A DNA stretch of 43,119 nt, taken from positions 1 through 43,119 of the forward strand of contig VUAW01000024.1 of the NCBI GenBank assembly GCA_008711135.1. The letters run 5' to 3'. Under the pieces are notes generated by a model. That model did no database searches and was not told the DNA's origin. It saw only the letters and a list, made by a program, of their open reading frames with translations. Positions 1-8,041 of this stretch are shown here, piece after piece. Both the position numbers and the translations under genes were made by a program. The stretch comes from Rhodobacteraceae bacterium LNNU 3342 (GTDB taxonomy: Bacteria > Pseudomonadota > Alphaproteobacteria > Rhodobacterales > Rhodobacteraceae). The first letter of the stretch is position 1. Each line of letters opens with the position of its first letter.

Positions 1-207
1 CGGCCCAACCAGGTCTGGGCAATGGACATCACCTACATCCCCATGGCGCGTGGGTTCATTTACCTCGCTGCCGTGCTCGACTGTTTCACTCGAGGGGTGC
101 TGGCATGGCGGGTGTCGATCACGCTCGAGGCTGACTTCTGCATAGAAGCCGTCGAAGAGGCTCTGGCGCGTCATGGCACACCTGAGATCTTCAACACGGA
201 CAGTCAT
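1..207 (+). pseudogene. IS3-family transposase (OrfB) fragment
   Basis: The reading frame is open from base 1 and gives RPNQVWAMDITYIPM at its start, the typical beginning of the rve integrase core of IS3-family OrfB. The first catalytic Asp lies in AMDITY. Near the end comes EIFNTDS, where the family normally has NTDQGSQFTS around the second catalytic Asp. Homology stops there, at about base 206, and an IS110-family element begins. The N-terminus lies outside the window and the C-terminal third, with the catalytic Glu, is absent. The fragment cannot be active. The missing half was not found elsewhere in the window. Confidence 0.8.
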
Positions 208-488
208 ACGATTGATACCAGTTCCCGGGTGGTTTGACTCCAACACTGATCGACCATTCGCTGGATTGGTGTCGCAGGGCCTTCCGACGTGATCTGACCC
301 TCACTCCGATCGATCCGACGCGTGTCTTTCCCTGAACCTGTCGATCACCCGGGAACGCTCCGCGGCGAGGCATTGTCTCGAAGGTGCTGCCGTGACCCAA
401 GAAGGGCATGACCATTCGGTCCCATGACTGTCCTGTCCCTGCATCCTCTCGAGCAAAACGGATGTGCATTGCAGGAGAGGAAAATCTC
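207..488 (+). ncRNA. Candidate bridge-RNA region of the IS110 element
   Basis: This is the non-coding left end between the IS110 boundary and the transposase ribosome site. In IS110-family elements this region is known to be transcribed into a structured bridge RNA whose loops pair with target and donor DNA. Here the assignment rests on position and length only; I did not fold it or identify the loops. No convincing open frame in the transposase direction fills it. Confidence 0.35.
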
Positions 489-1565
489 ATGGCCCAAGGC
501 TCGGAAGAAACTCACGTCATCGGTGGCGTCGATACGCATAAGGACCTCCACGTTGGGGCGGTCGTCGATCATCGTGACCGTGTTCTCGGTGTCGAGAGCT
601 TTCCGACCACCCGGCAAGGCTACCGCCGGATGCTGGACTGGATGCGATCCTTCGGAGACCTCCAGCGCGTGGGAGTAGAGTGCTCCGGCAGTTACGGTGC
701 CGGATTGCTGCGCCACCTGCAGGCCGCGGGTGTCGAGGTCCTCGAGGTGACAGCCGCCGACAAGAATGACCGTCGTCGCCGGGGGAAGAACGATACGTTC
801 GATGCCGAAAGTGCCGCGCACTCCGCCTTTGCGAGGCGACACACCGTGACACCACGTAGCCGTGACGGGATGGTGGAAAGTCTCCGTGTACTGAAGGTTT
901 GCCGAAAGACCGCGATCCAGGCCCGCTGCATCGCCCTGCAAATGATCCAGATGACGATCGTTTGCGCGCCGGAAAAGATCCGCGATCCTCTTCGCAGCAT
1001 GACCCGCATGCAACTGATCCGCACGCTCGCTGCCTGGCGGCCCGATCTCACGGCTTATCGCCAGGTCGAGGAGGCCTACCGGATCTCGCTCAAGTCACTG
1101 GCACGACGGTATCTGGAACTGCACGACGAAATCGCCGATCTTGATGAAATGATAGAGAGCATTGTACGGGAGCTTGCGCCCGAGCTCGTCGCCCGCACTG
1201 GCATCGGTCTGAACAGCGCGGCTCAACTGCTGCTGACGGCGGGTGACAATCCAGATCGCCTGAAGTCCGAAGCCAGCTTCGCGGCATTGTGCGGTGTCAG
1301 TCCGGTGCCTGCGTCGTCGGGAAAGACCGTGCGGCACAGGCTGAACCGGGGCGGTGACCGCGCCGCAAACAGCGCGATCCACATCATCGCCATCGGGCGG
1401 CTGAGGCTGGATCCGCGAACACAGGACTACGTTGCTCGACGCATTGCTTCCGGCAACTCGAAGCTGGAGGCTGTCCGCTGCCTCAAGCGCTACATTGCCC
1501 GAGAAGTCTTCAGCATCATCATGCGTCAATACAAGGAGATCAATCAGAGCCAGATCGCCGCTTGA
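489..1565 (+). CDS. IS110-family DEDD transposase
   Basis: The protein of 358 residues is the RuvC-like DEDD recombinase of an IS110 element. The N-terminal catalytic domain shows GVDTHKDLH (first Asp), VECSGSYG (Glu) and [11 protein letters not shown] (paired Asp). The C-terminal Transposase_20 domain contains [26 protein letters not shown] with the expected catalytic Ser, and [17 protein letters not shown] chose the ATG at 489 over the upstream in-frame ATG at 408 because AGGAGAGG lies 8 bases before it and because homology starts just after it. Length is normal for the family and no frameshift is visible, so it may be functional. Its 3' end overlaps the oppositely oriented IS256 gene by 26 bases. 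Confidence 0.9.
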   Translation: MAQGSEETHVIGGVDTHKDLHVGAVVDHRDRVLGVESFPTTRQGYRRMLDWMRSFGDLQRVGVECSGSYGAGLLRHLQAAGVEVLEVTAADKNDRRRRGKNDTFDAESAAHSAFARRHTVTPRSRDGMVESLRVLKVCRKTAIQARCIALQMIQMTIVCAPEKIRDPLRSMTRMQLIRTLAAWRPDLTAYRQVEEAYRISLKSLARRYLELHDEIADLDEMIESIVRELAPELVARTGIGLNSAAQLLLTAGDNPDRLKSEASFAALCGVSPVPASSGKTVRHRLNRGGDRAANSAIHIIAIGRLRLDPRTQDYVARRIASGNSKLEAVRCLKRYIAREVFSIIMRQYKEINQSQIAA

Positions 1566-2763
1566 CTCTTAGAAGGGCGTCAGTCAGATCATCGCAGACT
1601 GGAGCGAGTGTTTCCAGCGTCATGTATCGCCCACGCTGAACGGTCCACTCCTCGGTCTGCTCCATCAGGATGGCTCCTACCAGCCGACGGATTGAGGCCT
1701 CATTTGGGAAGATGCCGACGACATCGGTGCGCCGCTTGATCTCACCATTCAGCCGCTCGATCGGATTGGTGCTGTGAAGCTTGGCACGGTGCTGCGCGGG
1801 GAAGGTCATGTAGGCCAGCACGTCCTCCTCAGCCGTGTCCATGAGCGTAGCCAGCTTCGGGAGCTTGCCACGCATCTGGTCGGCAACGAGGCGCCACTGA
1901 TCCTTGGCCGCTGCGTGATCAGGCTGGGCGAAGGCGGTGGCGATGAAGGCCGAGACCACCCTGCGGCTGTTCTTTCCGGCATGGGCCAGCGCATTCCTCT
2001 GGAAATGCACGCGGCAGCGCTGCCAGGTGGTGGACAGGACACGGGCTGTGGCGGCCTTGATGCCTTCATGCGCGTCGCTGATCACCAGCTTCACGCCGCT
2101 GAGGCCACGGCGGACGAGGTCGCGCAGGAATTCGGTCCAGAACGGCTCAGCCTCGGAGGCTCCGATGGCCATGCCCAGCACCTCGCGTCGCCCGTCGATG
2201 TTCACGCCGACCGCAATGGTCACTGCGACCGACACGATACGCCCGCCCTGACGCACCTTGAGGTAGGTGGCGTCGATCCAGAGGTAAGGCCATTCGCCCT
2301 CGATCGGCCGTGTCAGAAAGGCATCGACTCTCTCATCGATCTCTTCGCAGAGACGGCTGACCTGGCTCTTGGAGATCCCGGTGCCGCCCATCGCCTGCAC
2401 GAGGTCGTCCATCGACCGCGTCGATACGCCATGAACGTAGGCTTCCTGGATCACGGCCGTCAGCGCCTTCTCCACAGAACGCCGGGGTTCAAGGAGCGAC
2501 GGGAAGTAGGAGCCGGTGCGCAGGCGGGGAATGCGTAGCTCGACACTGCCTGCCCGCGTTTGCCAGTCCCGGTCGCGGTAGCCATTGCGCTGTGCCAGCC
2601 GCTCGCTGCTCTTCTCGCCGTAGTCGGCACCGGTCTTGGCACCGACCTCCAGCTCCATCAGCCGTTCAGCCACAAAGCCGATCATCTCGCGAAGTAGGTC
2701 CGCATCACCGCTCTTCTCCACAAGCGCGCGCAGGTCCATCATGGGTTTGGTCATCGGGGGCAT
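1540..2763 (-). CDS. IS256-family (Mutator-like) transposase
   Basis: The 407-residue protein has the IS256 DDE domain. Catalytic residues appear as [11 protein letters not shown] (Asp), [13 protein letters not shown] (Asp) and [25 protein letters not shown] (Glu), the last being the family signature. Family proteins commonly end soon after the TLETLAP segment; here the tail RVKRRSGSD is encoded by sequence that also codes for the end of the IS110 transposase. The last dozen or so residues are therefore probably foreign and the element is trimmed at this side. The start at 2763 precedes MTKPMMDLR; a methionine four codons later is also possible. Catalytic core intact, mobility doubtful. Confidence 0.88.
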   Translation of the reverse strand: MPPMTKPMMDLRALVEKSGDADLLREMIGFVAERLMELEVGAKTGADYGEKSSERLAQRNGYRDRDWQTRAGSVELRIPRLRTGSYFPSLLEPRRSVEKALTAVIQEAYVHGVSTRSMDDLVQAMGGTGISKSQVSRLCEEIDERVDAFLTRPIEGEWPYLWIDATYLKVRQGGRIVSVAVTIAVGVNIDGRREVLGMAIGASEAEPFWTEFLRDLVRRGLSGVKLVISDAHEGIKAATARVLSTTWQRCRVHFQRNALAHAGKNSRRVVSAFIATAFAQPDHAAAKDQWRLVADQMRGKLPKLATLMDTAEEDVLAYMTFPAQHRAKLHSTNPIERLNGEIKRRTDVVGIFPNEASIRRLVGAILMEQTEEWTVQRGRYMTLETLAPVCDDLTDALLRVKRRSGSD

Positions 2764-2850
2764 CCCTCGGTTCAGGTTGGCTCAGCAACCCGACCCTACC
2801 GAGAAACCCGATGGCCACCGCAAGCTACACCACGCCCAGGGACGTCACCG
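1566..2850 (-). mobile_element. IS256-family element, one end apparently lost
   Basis: The element is defined by its transposase. Upstream of the gene, near 2828-2855, the stretch with CACCACGCCCAGGGACGTCA resembles the outer end of IS256-type inverted repeats. I found no matching repeat beyond the transposase stop, where IS110 sequence begins. The element is thus most likely truncated at its 3' side by the IS110 insertion or by deletion. Boundaries are approximate. Confidence 0.5.
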
Positions 2851-2859
2851 ACATTTGAT

Positions 2860-3245
2860 GAGGGCATCCATCTGATGCATGCTCCGCTGACGAACCGAAG
2901 GACCTCATAGAGGCTTGATCTTTCTCCAATTTGATCACGACAAAGCATATGTCGGGGCTCTGACAGCGTTGCAAATCGCGGCGGCGTCTGTGGTCCGCCC
3001 AGCCGTGCCGCACGAAACGTTTGACGCAACTAGAGGAACGAGACGCACGTCATGGCCGAACTCCTGCAACTGGCGGGCCCGGTTACGGCGGTCGCGCAAG
3101 CCTCAACACCAACCCGACAAGGCGGCAAAGCTTAGAAGAAGTTCAGGAGATCACCGCGCGTGAGCCGGCTGCTTGCAAGCGTCCTGCCAGACACATGCGC
3201 AACATGCGCGTCAAACACGTTCTTGGCCGGATCAAGGCCCACGGT
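2860..3245 (-). pseudogene. Decayed IS110/IS1111-type transposase remnant
   Basis: Reading leftwards from 3245, one frame gives TVGLDPAKNVFDAHVAH followed by GRTLASSRLTRGDLLNFF, the N-terminus typical of IS110/IS1111 transposases (first catalytic Asp in GLD). After a stop the similarity continues as LQEFGHDVRLVPL and TDAAAICNAV, which match the GHEVRLIPP and DAADAEAICEA segments of the family, and then changes frame. At least one stop and one frameshift are present and the C-terminal half is missing. It is a different element from the intact IS110 at 489. No function is expected. Confidence 0.7.
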
Positions 3246-3610
3246 GTCTGGGGTTGTCTGAAAGCTTCTTATGCGATGCGGGGCCAGCATACAGACCCTT
3301 TTCGGAGCGGGGCCGTCTTCCCCATCAACGGCACCCTCCAAGGCGGAGGCCGGAACTTCCAGTGGTCCGCTCAGGCTCCGGGGCGCAGCGGACTGATCGA
3401 TGCCCAAAGACGGGATTGCAATGAAAGCCGGCGTCACATGGCTCTTGGTGACAAGGCACCCATGGAAGATCTTTCGAAACTGGAAACATCGCCCCCGCAG
3501 CGGTCAGCCCTGCCGGAGACCAACGCCCACACCGGTCATAAAACACAAGTGGCGCAGACCGGCGAAAGCCAGCGATTAACCCGGACCACCCAGCGGGTAC
3601 AGTCCACGAC
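3246..3610. other. Stretch without recognisable gene
   Basis: Several open frames cross this stretch on both strands, but their translations are low in recognisable motifs and look like chance frames of GC-rich DNA. Given the remnants on both sides, it is probably degraded mobile-element sequence. No promoter, hairpin or RNA gene was seen. Confidence 0.5.
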
Positions 3611-3790
3611 GGGACCGGTGGCTCGCTGCGACAACGGCCGGAACTCGATCGGCCGCTTGACCAGCTGCGGGAAGGCGATGTCGTCATCGTCACCAAGTAT
3701 CATCGCCTTGCCCGTTGGCAGCACGACCCGCTCTACATCGTTGAGGCGATCCTCTTGCAGCGATTGCCGCACTGTACAAGGTCAGCACCA
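3611..3790 (+). pseudogene. Serine recombinase (resolvase/invertase) remnant
   Basis: The frame beginning at 3641 reads ELDRPLDQLREGDVVIVTK and continues YHRLARWQHDPLYIVEAI. This corresponds to the PELDRLLDQLRPGDVVVVTRLDRLAR core of Tn3-type resolvases, with the conserved Asp-Arg after the strand altered to Tyr-His. There is no N-terminal catalytic Ser region in frame upstream and no helix-turn-helix downstream. The fragment covers roughly a quarter of a resolvase and has no start codon. It is a scrap of a former transposon. Confidence 0.7.
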
Positions 3791-4065
3791 GAACCGTCCG
3801 GCGGGGACGTGATGCTGGCAGAGAAACCCTCCCGCGCCACTCCACCGGCTCCCTCCTCAACATCGTCTGCTTTCTCTCGCAGATGCAGGGCAACAAACTG
3901 GTGCTCCTTTCCAGCGCGTTCTGGGACTACAACCCGGGATCTGCCTCTTTTCCTTCAGGCCTCGCGCCCGGACAGGTTGCAAATCACTCTCTTCCCCGGC
4001 GTGGAACTTGACAGGTTCATGCGGCTGGCCGTTCCTTGAAGTGACACGCATTGGAGGAGCCATAG
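3791..4065. other. Non-coding stretch ahead of the cyclase gene
   Basis: No gene was recognised. The last 15 bases hold the ribosome site TTGGAGGAG for the gene starting at 4066. A promoter must lie here or further upstream, but no clear -35/-10 pair stood out. Confidence 0.4.
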
Positions 4066-4881
4066 ATGTGCACAGCATGCCTGATCGACGGAGTGAAGAG
4101 CCACATGCTTTCGCGTCGCAGCCTCTTTGCAGGGGCCGGGGCCACTGCGGCCATGGGAGCTGCTGCTGGCCTGCTGAGCGCGCGAACCGCCCTGGCGCAG
4201 TCAGCCGGACGGGTTGTGGACCTGACCCACACCTATGACAGCGACTTTCCCACCTTCGACGGAAAACCCGGCATCCTTTACGAGATCGACAAGAACTTTG
4301 ACGCCGACGGCTACCACCTCTTCAAGCTGTCGATCTTCGAGCACACCGGCACCCATATCGATGCGCCGCTGCACTTTGCCGAGGGCGGAACCTCGGTCGA
4401 TGCCCTGCCGGTCGAGAACCTGATCGCCCCCCTTTGCATCGTCGACATATCGGCCAAGGCTGCCGAGGACCCGAACGCCGTAGTCGAACCTGCCGATATC
4501 GAGGCGTGGATCTCGGCGCATGGCGAGATCCCGGCGGGTGCCTGCGTCGCGATGAACTCGGGCTGGGCGGACAAGATCGGCGATGCTTCATGGCGGAACC
4601 TGCCGGACGGCACCATGGCCTTTCCCGGGTTCTCCAAGGCCGCGACCGATCTGCTGGCTGCAACAGGGGCCGCCTCGATCGGCGTGGACACCTTGTCGCT
4701 GGACCCGGGCAACTCGGCAGACTTTGCCGTGCACTACTCCTGGCTGCCATCCGGCCGGTTCGGGATCGAGGGGCTCGCCAGCCTTGGACAGCTTCCGGCG
4801 GCGGGCGCCACCATCTTCATCGGCGCGCCGAAACACCGCGGTGGCACCGGGGGCCCCGCAAGGATACTGGCCATGGTTTGA
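4066..4881 (+). CDS. Exported cyclase-family metal-dependent hydrolase
   Basis: The 271-residue protein belongs to the cyclase / kynurenine-formamidase-like family (Pfam Cyclase), whose members hydrolyse amide or ester bonds with a divalent metal. The signature HTGTHIDAPLHF (residues about 96-107) supplies the metal-binding His and Asp. An N-terminal SRRSLFAGAG followed by a hydrophobic run and ending in TALAQ is a twin-arginine signal, so it should act in the periplasm. TTGGAGGAG sits 7 bases before the ATG. A methionine at residue 14 just before the SRRSLF motif is an alternative start. Its substrate cannot be read from the sequence. It is a single gene following mobile-element debris. Confidence 0.85.
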   Translation: MCTACLIDGVKSHMLSRRSLFAGAGATAAMGAAAGLLSARTALAQSAGRVVDLTHTYDSDFPTFDGKPGILYEIDKNFDADGYHLFKLSIFEHTGTHIDAPLHFAEGGTSVDALPVENLIAPLCIVDISAKAAEDPNAVVEPADIEAWISAHGEIPAGACVAMNSGWADKIGDASWRNLPDGTMAFPGFSKAATDLLAATGAASIGVDTLSLDPGNSADFAVHYSWLPSGRFGIEGLASLGQLPAAGATIFIGAPKHRGGTGGPARILAMV

Positions 4882-5245
4882 GCAAACCTTCCAAAGCCTT
4901 GAAGGGCGGGATGTCCGGTCTGCCTCAGTTCAGGCTGCGGCTCACGGGCGGCAGCTTGCTCTTTAGTGAAACGTGGTGGAGGTAGCTGGGGCCTTGGGAC
5001 AGCCCCATTCCCGCCGTTCGTCGGTAACAGAATTCCGCGGCGCAGCATCATGACGCCGGAACGAGTTTAGCACACCTTCAAGACCTTCTCCGCCTGTACT
5101 CGTCTCTGTCCCAGTTGCCACGACCTGCAGGAGGAGGTGGGAGAACGGTGCTTCGCCCCTCTGCGCACGGCGGCCAGCTATCAGACAAGGCGGCCATGGG
5201 TGCCGGTCATCTCGGTGGGGCGGACGGCATGAGCGGCCGACGGAG
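4882..5245. other. Intergenic stretch without recognisable gene
   Basis: Only chance open frames are present, and those on the plus strand that run past 5246 are antisense to the membrane-protein gene. No hairpin with a T-run or RNA gene was seen. Confidence 0.5.
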
Positions 5246-5512
5246 CTACCCCGCTACCGCCGGAACCGCGAGGGACGCTGCAAAGCGCAGCGCAAAGCAG
5301 ATCGCCGCGGCTGCGGAGGCCAGCGCTGCGCGCCGGTTCAGGACGGCGCTTCTGTTCATAGCCACGACCATCCGGTTGATATCCGCGTAGTCCAGCGTCT
5401 CCAGGCGCGAGACGCGGCGCACTGTCCGGGCGCCGGCTTGATACCAGAGCGCAGCGGCGACAAGCGAGCTGAGGATCGCCGCCACGTCAAGAATGGCAAG
5501 GAGCGTCAGCAT
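5246..5512 (-). CDS. Small two-helix membrane protein, unknown function
   Basis: The 88-residue protein has a hydrophobic helix at residues about 3-24 and a second at about 63-86, separated by a charged, Arg-rich segment with RRVSRLETLDYADINRM. I do not recognise the family. Its ATG follows the stop codon of the upstream frameshifted gene by a single base, so the two were translated together. This coupling is the main reason to consider it real. It probably sits in the inner membrane. Confidence 0.6.
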   Translation of the reverse strand: MLTLLAILDVAAILSSLVAAALWYQAGARTVRRVSRLETLDYADINRMVVAMNRSAVLNRRAALASAAAAICFALRFAASLAVPAVAG

Positions 5513-5513
5513 G

Positions 5514-5862
5514 TCAATCGCCCCCCGCCGAACGTTGCGCTGTGGTTTCGCTCCACCGTTCCGCTGGTTTCAGCGCCGCAAAGAGTTTCCATGTCGTGTT
5601 GCTTTCGGTCCTCTCGCTCTTTTGTGTCAGGAAGATCGTCACCCGGACCCGCAGCTTTCCCGGGTCGAACGTCTGGAAGAAGATCGCGGGTAACCGGTAC
5701 CACAGGTCGTGACAGAACCAAACTGCGGGCGCAGATTGTTCTGACCATAATCTTGCCCGTAATCCAGAGCATGGCCAGCGGCAGGAGCACCGCGAGCAGG
5801 TCAAGTCGCGGTACAAGTGCCGGATCGAAGGCTGGCTGCAGCAAATCCCACGCGTCGAACAT
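5514..5862 (-). pseudogene. Frameshifted small membrane protein, unknown function
   Basis: Two frames together read as one plausible protein. The first, from the ATG at 5862, contains LVPRLDLLAVLLPLAMLWIT, a membrane helix, and stays sensible to about 5730 (IMVRTI). The second, shifted by one base, continues with VWFCHDLWYRLPAIFFQTFD, then PGKLRVRVTIFLTQKSER, and ends at 5514, one base before the start of the next gene. The second frame has no start of its own. The best explanation is an indel around 5725-5735, or a sequencing error. The family was not recognised. Confidence 0.5.
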
Positions 5863-5975
5863 CTGCGGAAGCTAGCCCTTTCACTCTATAGACGGAAGCG
5901 AGAAAATCTCCGGCGGCGGGGGAACAGAGCGTCGATCCGTGGCTTGACGGCAAGTGAGACAAGAGGAGCGCCTCC

Positions 5976-6244
5976 ATGAGGTGTCCCATCGACAGATCCG
6001 ACCTCGTCATGAGCGAACGGCAACGGGTTGAGATCGACTACTGCCCGAAATGCCGTGGCGTCTGGCTCGACCGGGGGCGAGCTGGACAAGATCATCGAAC
6101 GCTCCGAGGGGCCCTCGACGCGACCACCAGCCCCCCGCCGATCCCTCTTATGAGCCGCAGCGCGGCCATGGCCGGGACGAGAGACATGATCAAGGGCACC
6201 GGAAAAAGAAGAAGTCGATACTGGGGGAGATCTTCGACTTCTAA
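5976..6244 (+). pseudogene. zf-TFIIB-type zinc-ribbon protein, two frameshifts
   Basis: The start MRCPIDRSDLVMSERQ and the zinc ribbon DYCPKCRGVWLDRG are typical of the short zf-TFIIB domain proteins. After WLDRG the family normally has ELDKIIER; that sequence is present but one frame away (GELDKIIERSEG), consistent with one extra G in the G-run near 6068. A second shift is needed to reach the expected Lys-rich end RKKKKSILGEIFDF, which stops at 6244. GAGGAG lies before the ATG. The four zinc-binding cysteines are present in the first segment, but the full-length product cannot be made without two frame changes. Confidence 0.75.
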
Positions 6245-6411
6245 ACCGGGGATAAGAACGTGCGGCTTGCGCCCGTTCCGCAGCGACTGTGAGACTCCGC
6301 AATCGGCTTCATGACCTGCGGCTCTTGTCGTGCAGGCCGAGGACGGAAACATCTAGGCGAACTCCATAGCCGCCGCGGGGCCTAGGTCTTGTGCTGTGAG
6401 GCTACTTTCTT

Positions 6412-6642
6412 ATGAACGGCGCCATAGCCCTGGAGAGAGCCTTCGGCACTTCCGGAAACAGTGACCGGCCTCACAATGTCGTCGTGGGCCCATCGGCGCC
6501 TGAACTTGTAACGTCAATCATCGCCGCAATCCGCAAGCAGACCGGGGTCGCCTTCGACAACATCGGCGGGTCGAACACCTACCCTGTCCTTTGCATCGGC
6601 GGCGTCACTGCTGCTCGTGGGCTGGCAAATGAGGAAACATAG
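6412..6642 (+). pseudogene. Ca2+/Na+ exchanger (CaCA family) fragment
   Basis: The middle of this frame reads SAPELVTSIIAAIRKQTGVA, then FDNIGGSNTYPVLCIGGVTA. This matches the alpha-repeat of YrbG-like antiporters, normally GTSAPELVTS...GNVVGSNIFNILGIGGVTA. Substitutions at conserved positions (Gly to Asp, Asn-Ile-Phe-Asn to Asn-Thr-Tyr-Pro) and the tiny size, against over 300 residues for the family, mark it as a decayed fragment covering one alpha-repeat. The flanking membrane helices are absent. No clear ribosome site was seen. Confidence 0.55.
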
Positions 6643-6669
6643 AGGTCATGTGACTAAGAAAATAAGGTG

Positions 6670-7548
6670 TCACTCCCGCGGGCGCTCGGCCAGATCATGG
6701 AAGTCGGACATCAGGTCGCGGGTGATGTCGTTCTCAAGCTTCTCGGCGCGGCCCGTCGGACAGAACAGGCGGATGGTGACACGGTACTTGCCAATGTCGG
6801 TGGTGGTGAAACGAACAGTCACCTCGGGATCGAGAAGGTCAACGCCGGTTCTGCGTTCGAGGTTTGCGTTGATGCGGCGCGCCTCGGCAGCGTAAGCGCC
6901 GTAATGCCGGTCGATCACGGCGCCGATATGCTGCGATTGCCCGACCAAGCTGAACTTCGGCTCCACCGTGATCGAGAAGCTGTGAAAGATGTAGTCCCGT
7001 CCAATCGTCAGGTTGTGGATCGGAGTGGTAAAGAAGGCGCTGTTCGGGATGTCTACAGTGCGACCGGCATAATGAAAGGACCCCGGCTCGAACTGCTGAA
7101 CCTTGGTCATGAAAACGCTGTGATCTATGACCTCCCCGCGCACGGCCCCTACTTCGATCCAGTCGCCGACCGTGAAGGAACGGGACGAGGCCCGCATGAA
7201 CGAGCCCAAAAGGCAGAGGATGAGCTCTTTCGTCGCGACCACGACTGCCACCGCAACCGCCGTTAGCGACAATGCAAAAGTGCGCAACTGAGGCGCCCAG
7301 ATCAGGGCCAGGCCGACCAGCAGCAGAAGCAGGAAGACGTTGCGGATCGTGGCGAGCCAGCGCCGCTGAACATGTGGCTGCGCGTTGGTCTTCGACCGAA
7401 GGAGTCGGTTCGCGATCATCCGCACGATCAACAGGACGAGAACCAGGACGAGCGAGGCGATCAAGTCCGGCGAGAACAGAATGCCAAGGTCAACGGCGTC
7501 GAGGCGAAGGGTGGAAAAGGTGAAATCCATTCCGCGACGTTCGGGCAT
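6670..7548 (-). CDS. MscS-family mechanosensitive ion channel
   Basis: The protein of about 292 residues has three hydrophobic segments, including LIASLVLVLVLLIVRMI, a segment around FLLLLLVGLALIWAP and the pore-like LSLTAVAVAVVVATKELILC, followed by the beta domain with FTVGDWIEVGAVRGEVIDHS and IPNSAFFTTPIHNL, typical of MscS channels. It should open on membrane tension in the inner membrane. The frame is open further upstream to 7749, but that part lacks membrane character. The ATG at 7548 is preceded by GAGAGG, and a second ATG at 7530 is also possible. It stands alone, divergent from the hydrolase pair at 8042. Confidence 0.85.
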   Translation of the reverse strand: MPERRGMDFTFSTLRLDAVDLGILFSPDLIASLVLVLVLLIVRMIANRLLRSKTNAQPHVQRRWLATIRNVFLLLLLVGLALIWAPQLRTFALSLTAVAVAVVVATKELILCLLGSFMRASSRSFTVGDWIEVGAVRGEVIDHSVFMTKVQQFEPGSFHYAGRTVDIPNSAFFTTPIHNLTIGRDYIFHSFSITVEPKFSLVGQSQHIGAVIDRHYGAYAAEARRINANLERRTGVDLLDPEVTVRFTTTDIGKYRVTIRLFCPTGRAEKLENDITRDLMSDFHDLAERPRE

Positions 7549-8041
7549 CTGGAGACCTCTCGCAAGAGGCCGATTACGCCGCAGGCTGACAACAGCCTGG
7601 GCTCCTCCAAGGCTGCGCCGCGGAAAAGGCAGCCTGCTTGGTCGCAGACCTGAAGCAAGCAGCGCCTCGGATGCGCGGCACAAGAAACTTCCGCCTTGAA
7701 TTGCAAGGGCGCCAGCTACCGTTTTGTCCATCCTTTTATACGGAAACATCGATTTCCTGACTGGTTAGGCCGGCTACTATGGCTGTGGCAGCGGCGTCTG
7801 CCTGACCGCTTGGCCCGACAAGTCGAAGGAGGAGCGATTTGATCATGCAGCTGGCACAGCGCCCTGAGCCGGGTAACCAGCGGCGTGCTGCCCGCTAGGG
7901 GGTACCTGACCGGCTGACGGGTGCAAGATCGGAAACATCTTGAAGCGCGTCGCTTAAGCAAAAGCCGCAGTGAACCTGCCCCCGTCCCCAGCACCGTCCG
8001 CCAGACGCCCCTAAAACTTGATCATCGTGGAGGAGATTTAC
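7549..8041. other. Divergent intergenic region
   Basis: This region separates the leftward MscS gene from the rightward hydrolase pair and should hold both promoters. The first 200 bases remain open in the MscS frame but look non-coding. TGGAGGAGA at 8028-8036 is the ribosome site of the next gene. I found no strong palindrome or RNA gene. Confidence 0.4.

Larger units (their letters stand above)
207..1570 (+). mobile_element. IS110-family insertion sequence
   Basis: The element consists of about 280 bases without a gene followed by one DEDD transposase gene. The left boundary is placed where the IS3 homology breaks (about 206), and the right one just after the transposase stop. IS110 elements have no long terminal inverted repeats and make little or no target duplication, so the ends are inferred from the neighbours only. 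The right end abuts or overlaps the 3' end of an IS256-family transposase, so one of the two may be trimmed. Confidence 0.65.

Noticed and set aside
3021-3812. Plus-strand open frame of 263 codons
   Set aside because: No motifs or ribosome site, and it overlaps recognisable remnants of an IS110 transposase and a resolvase in other frames.
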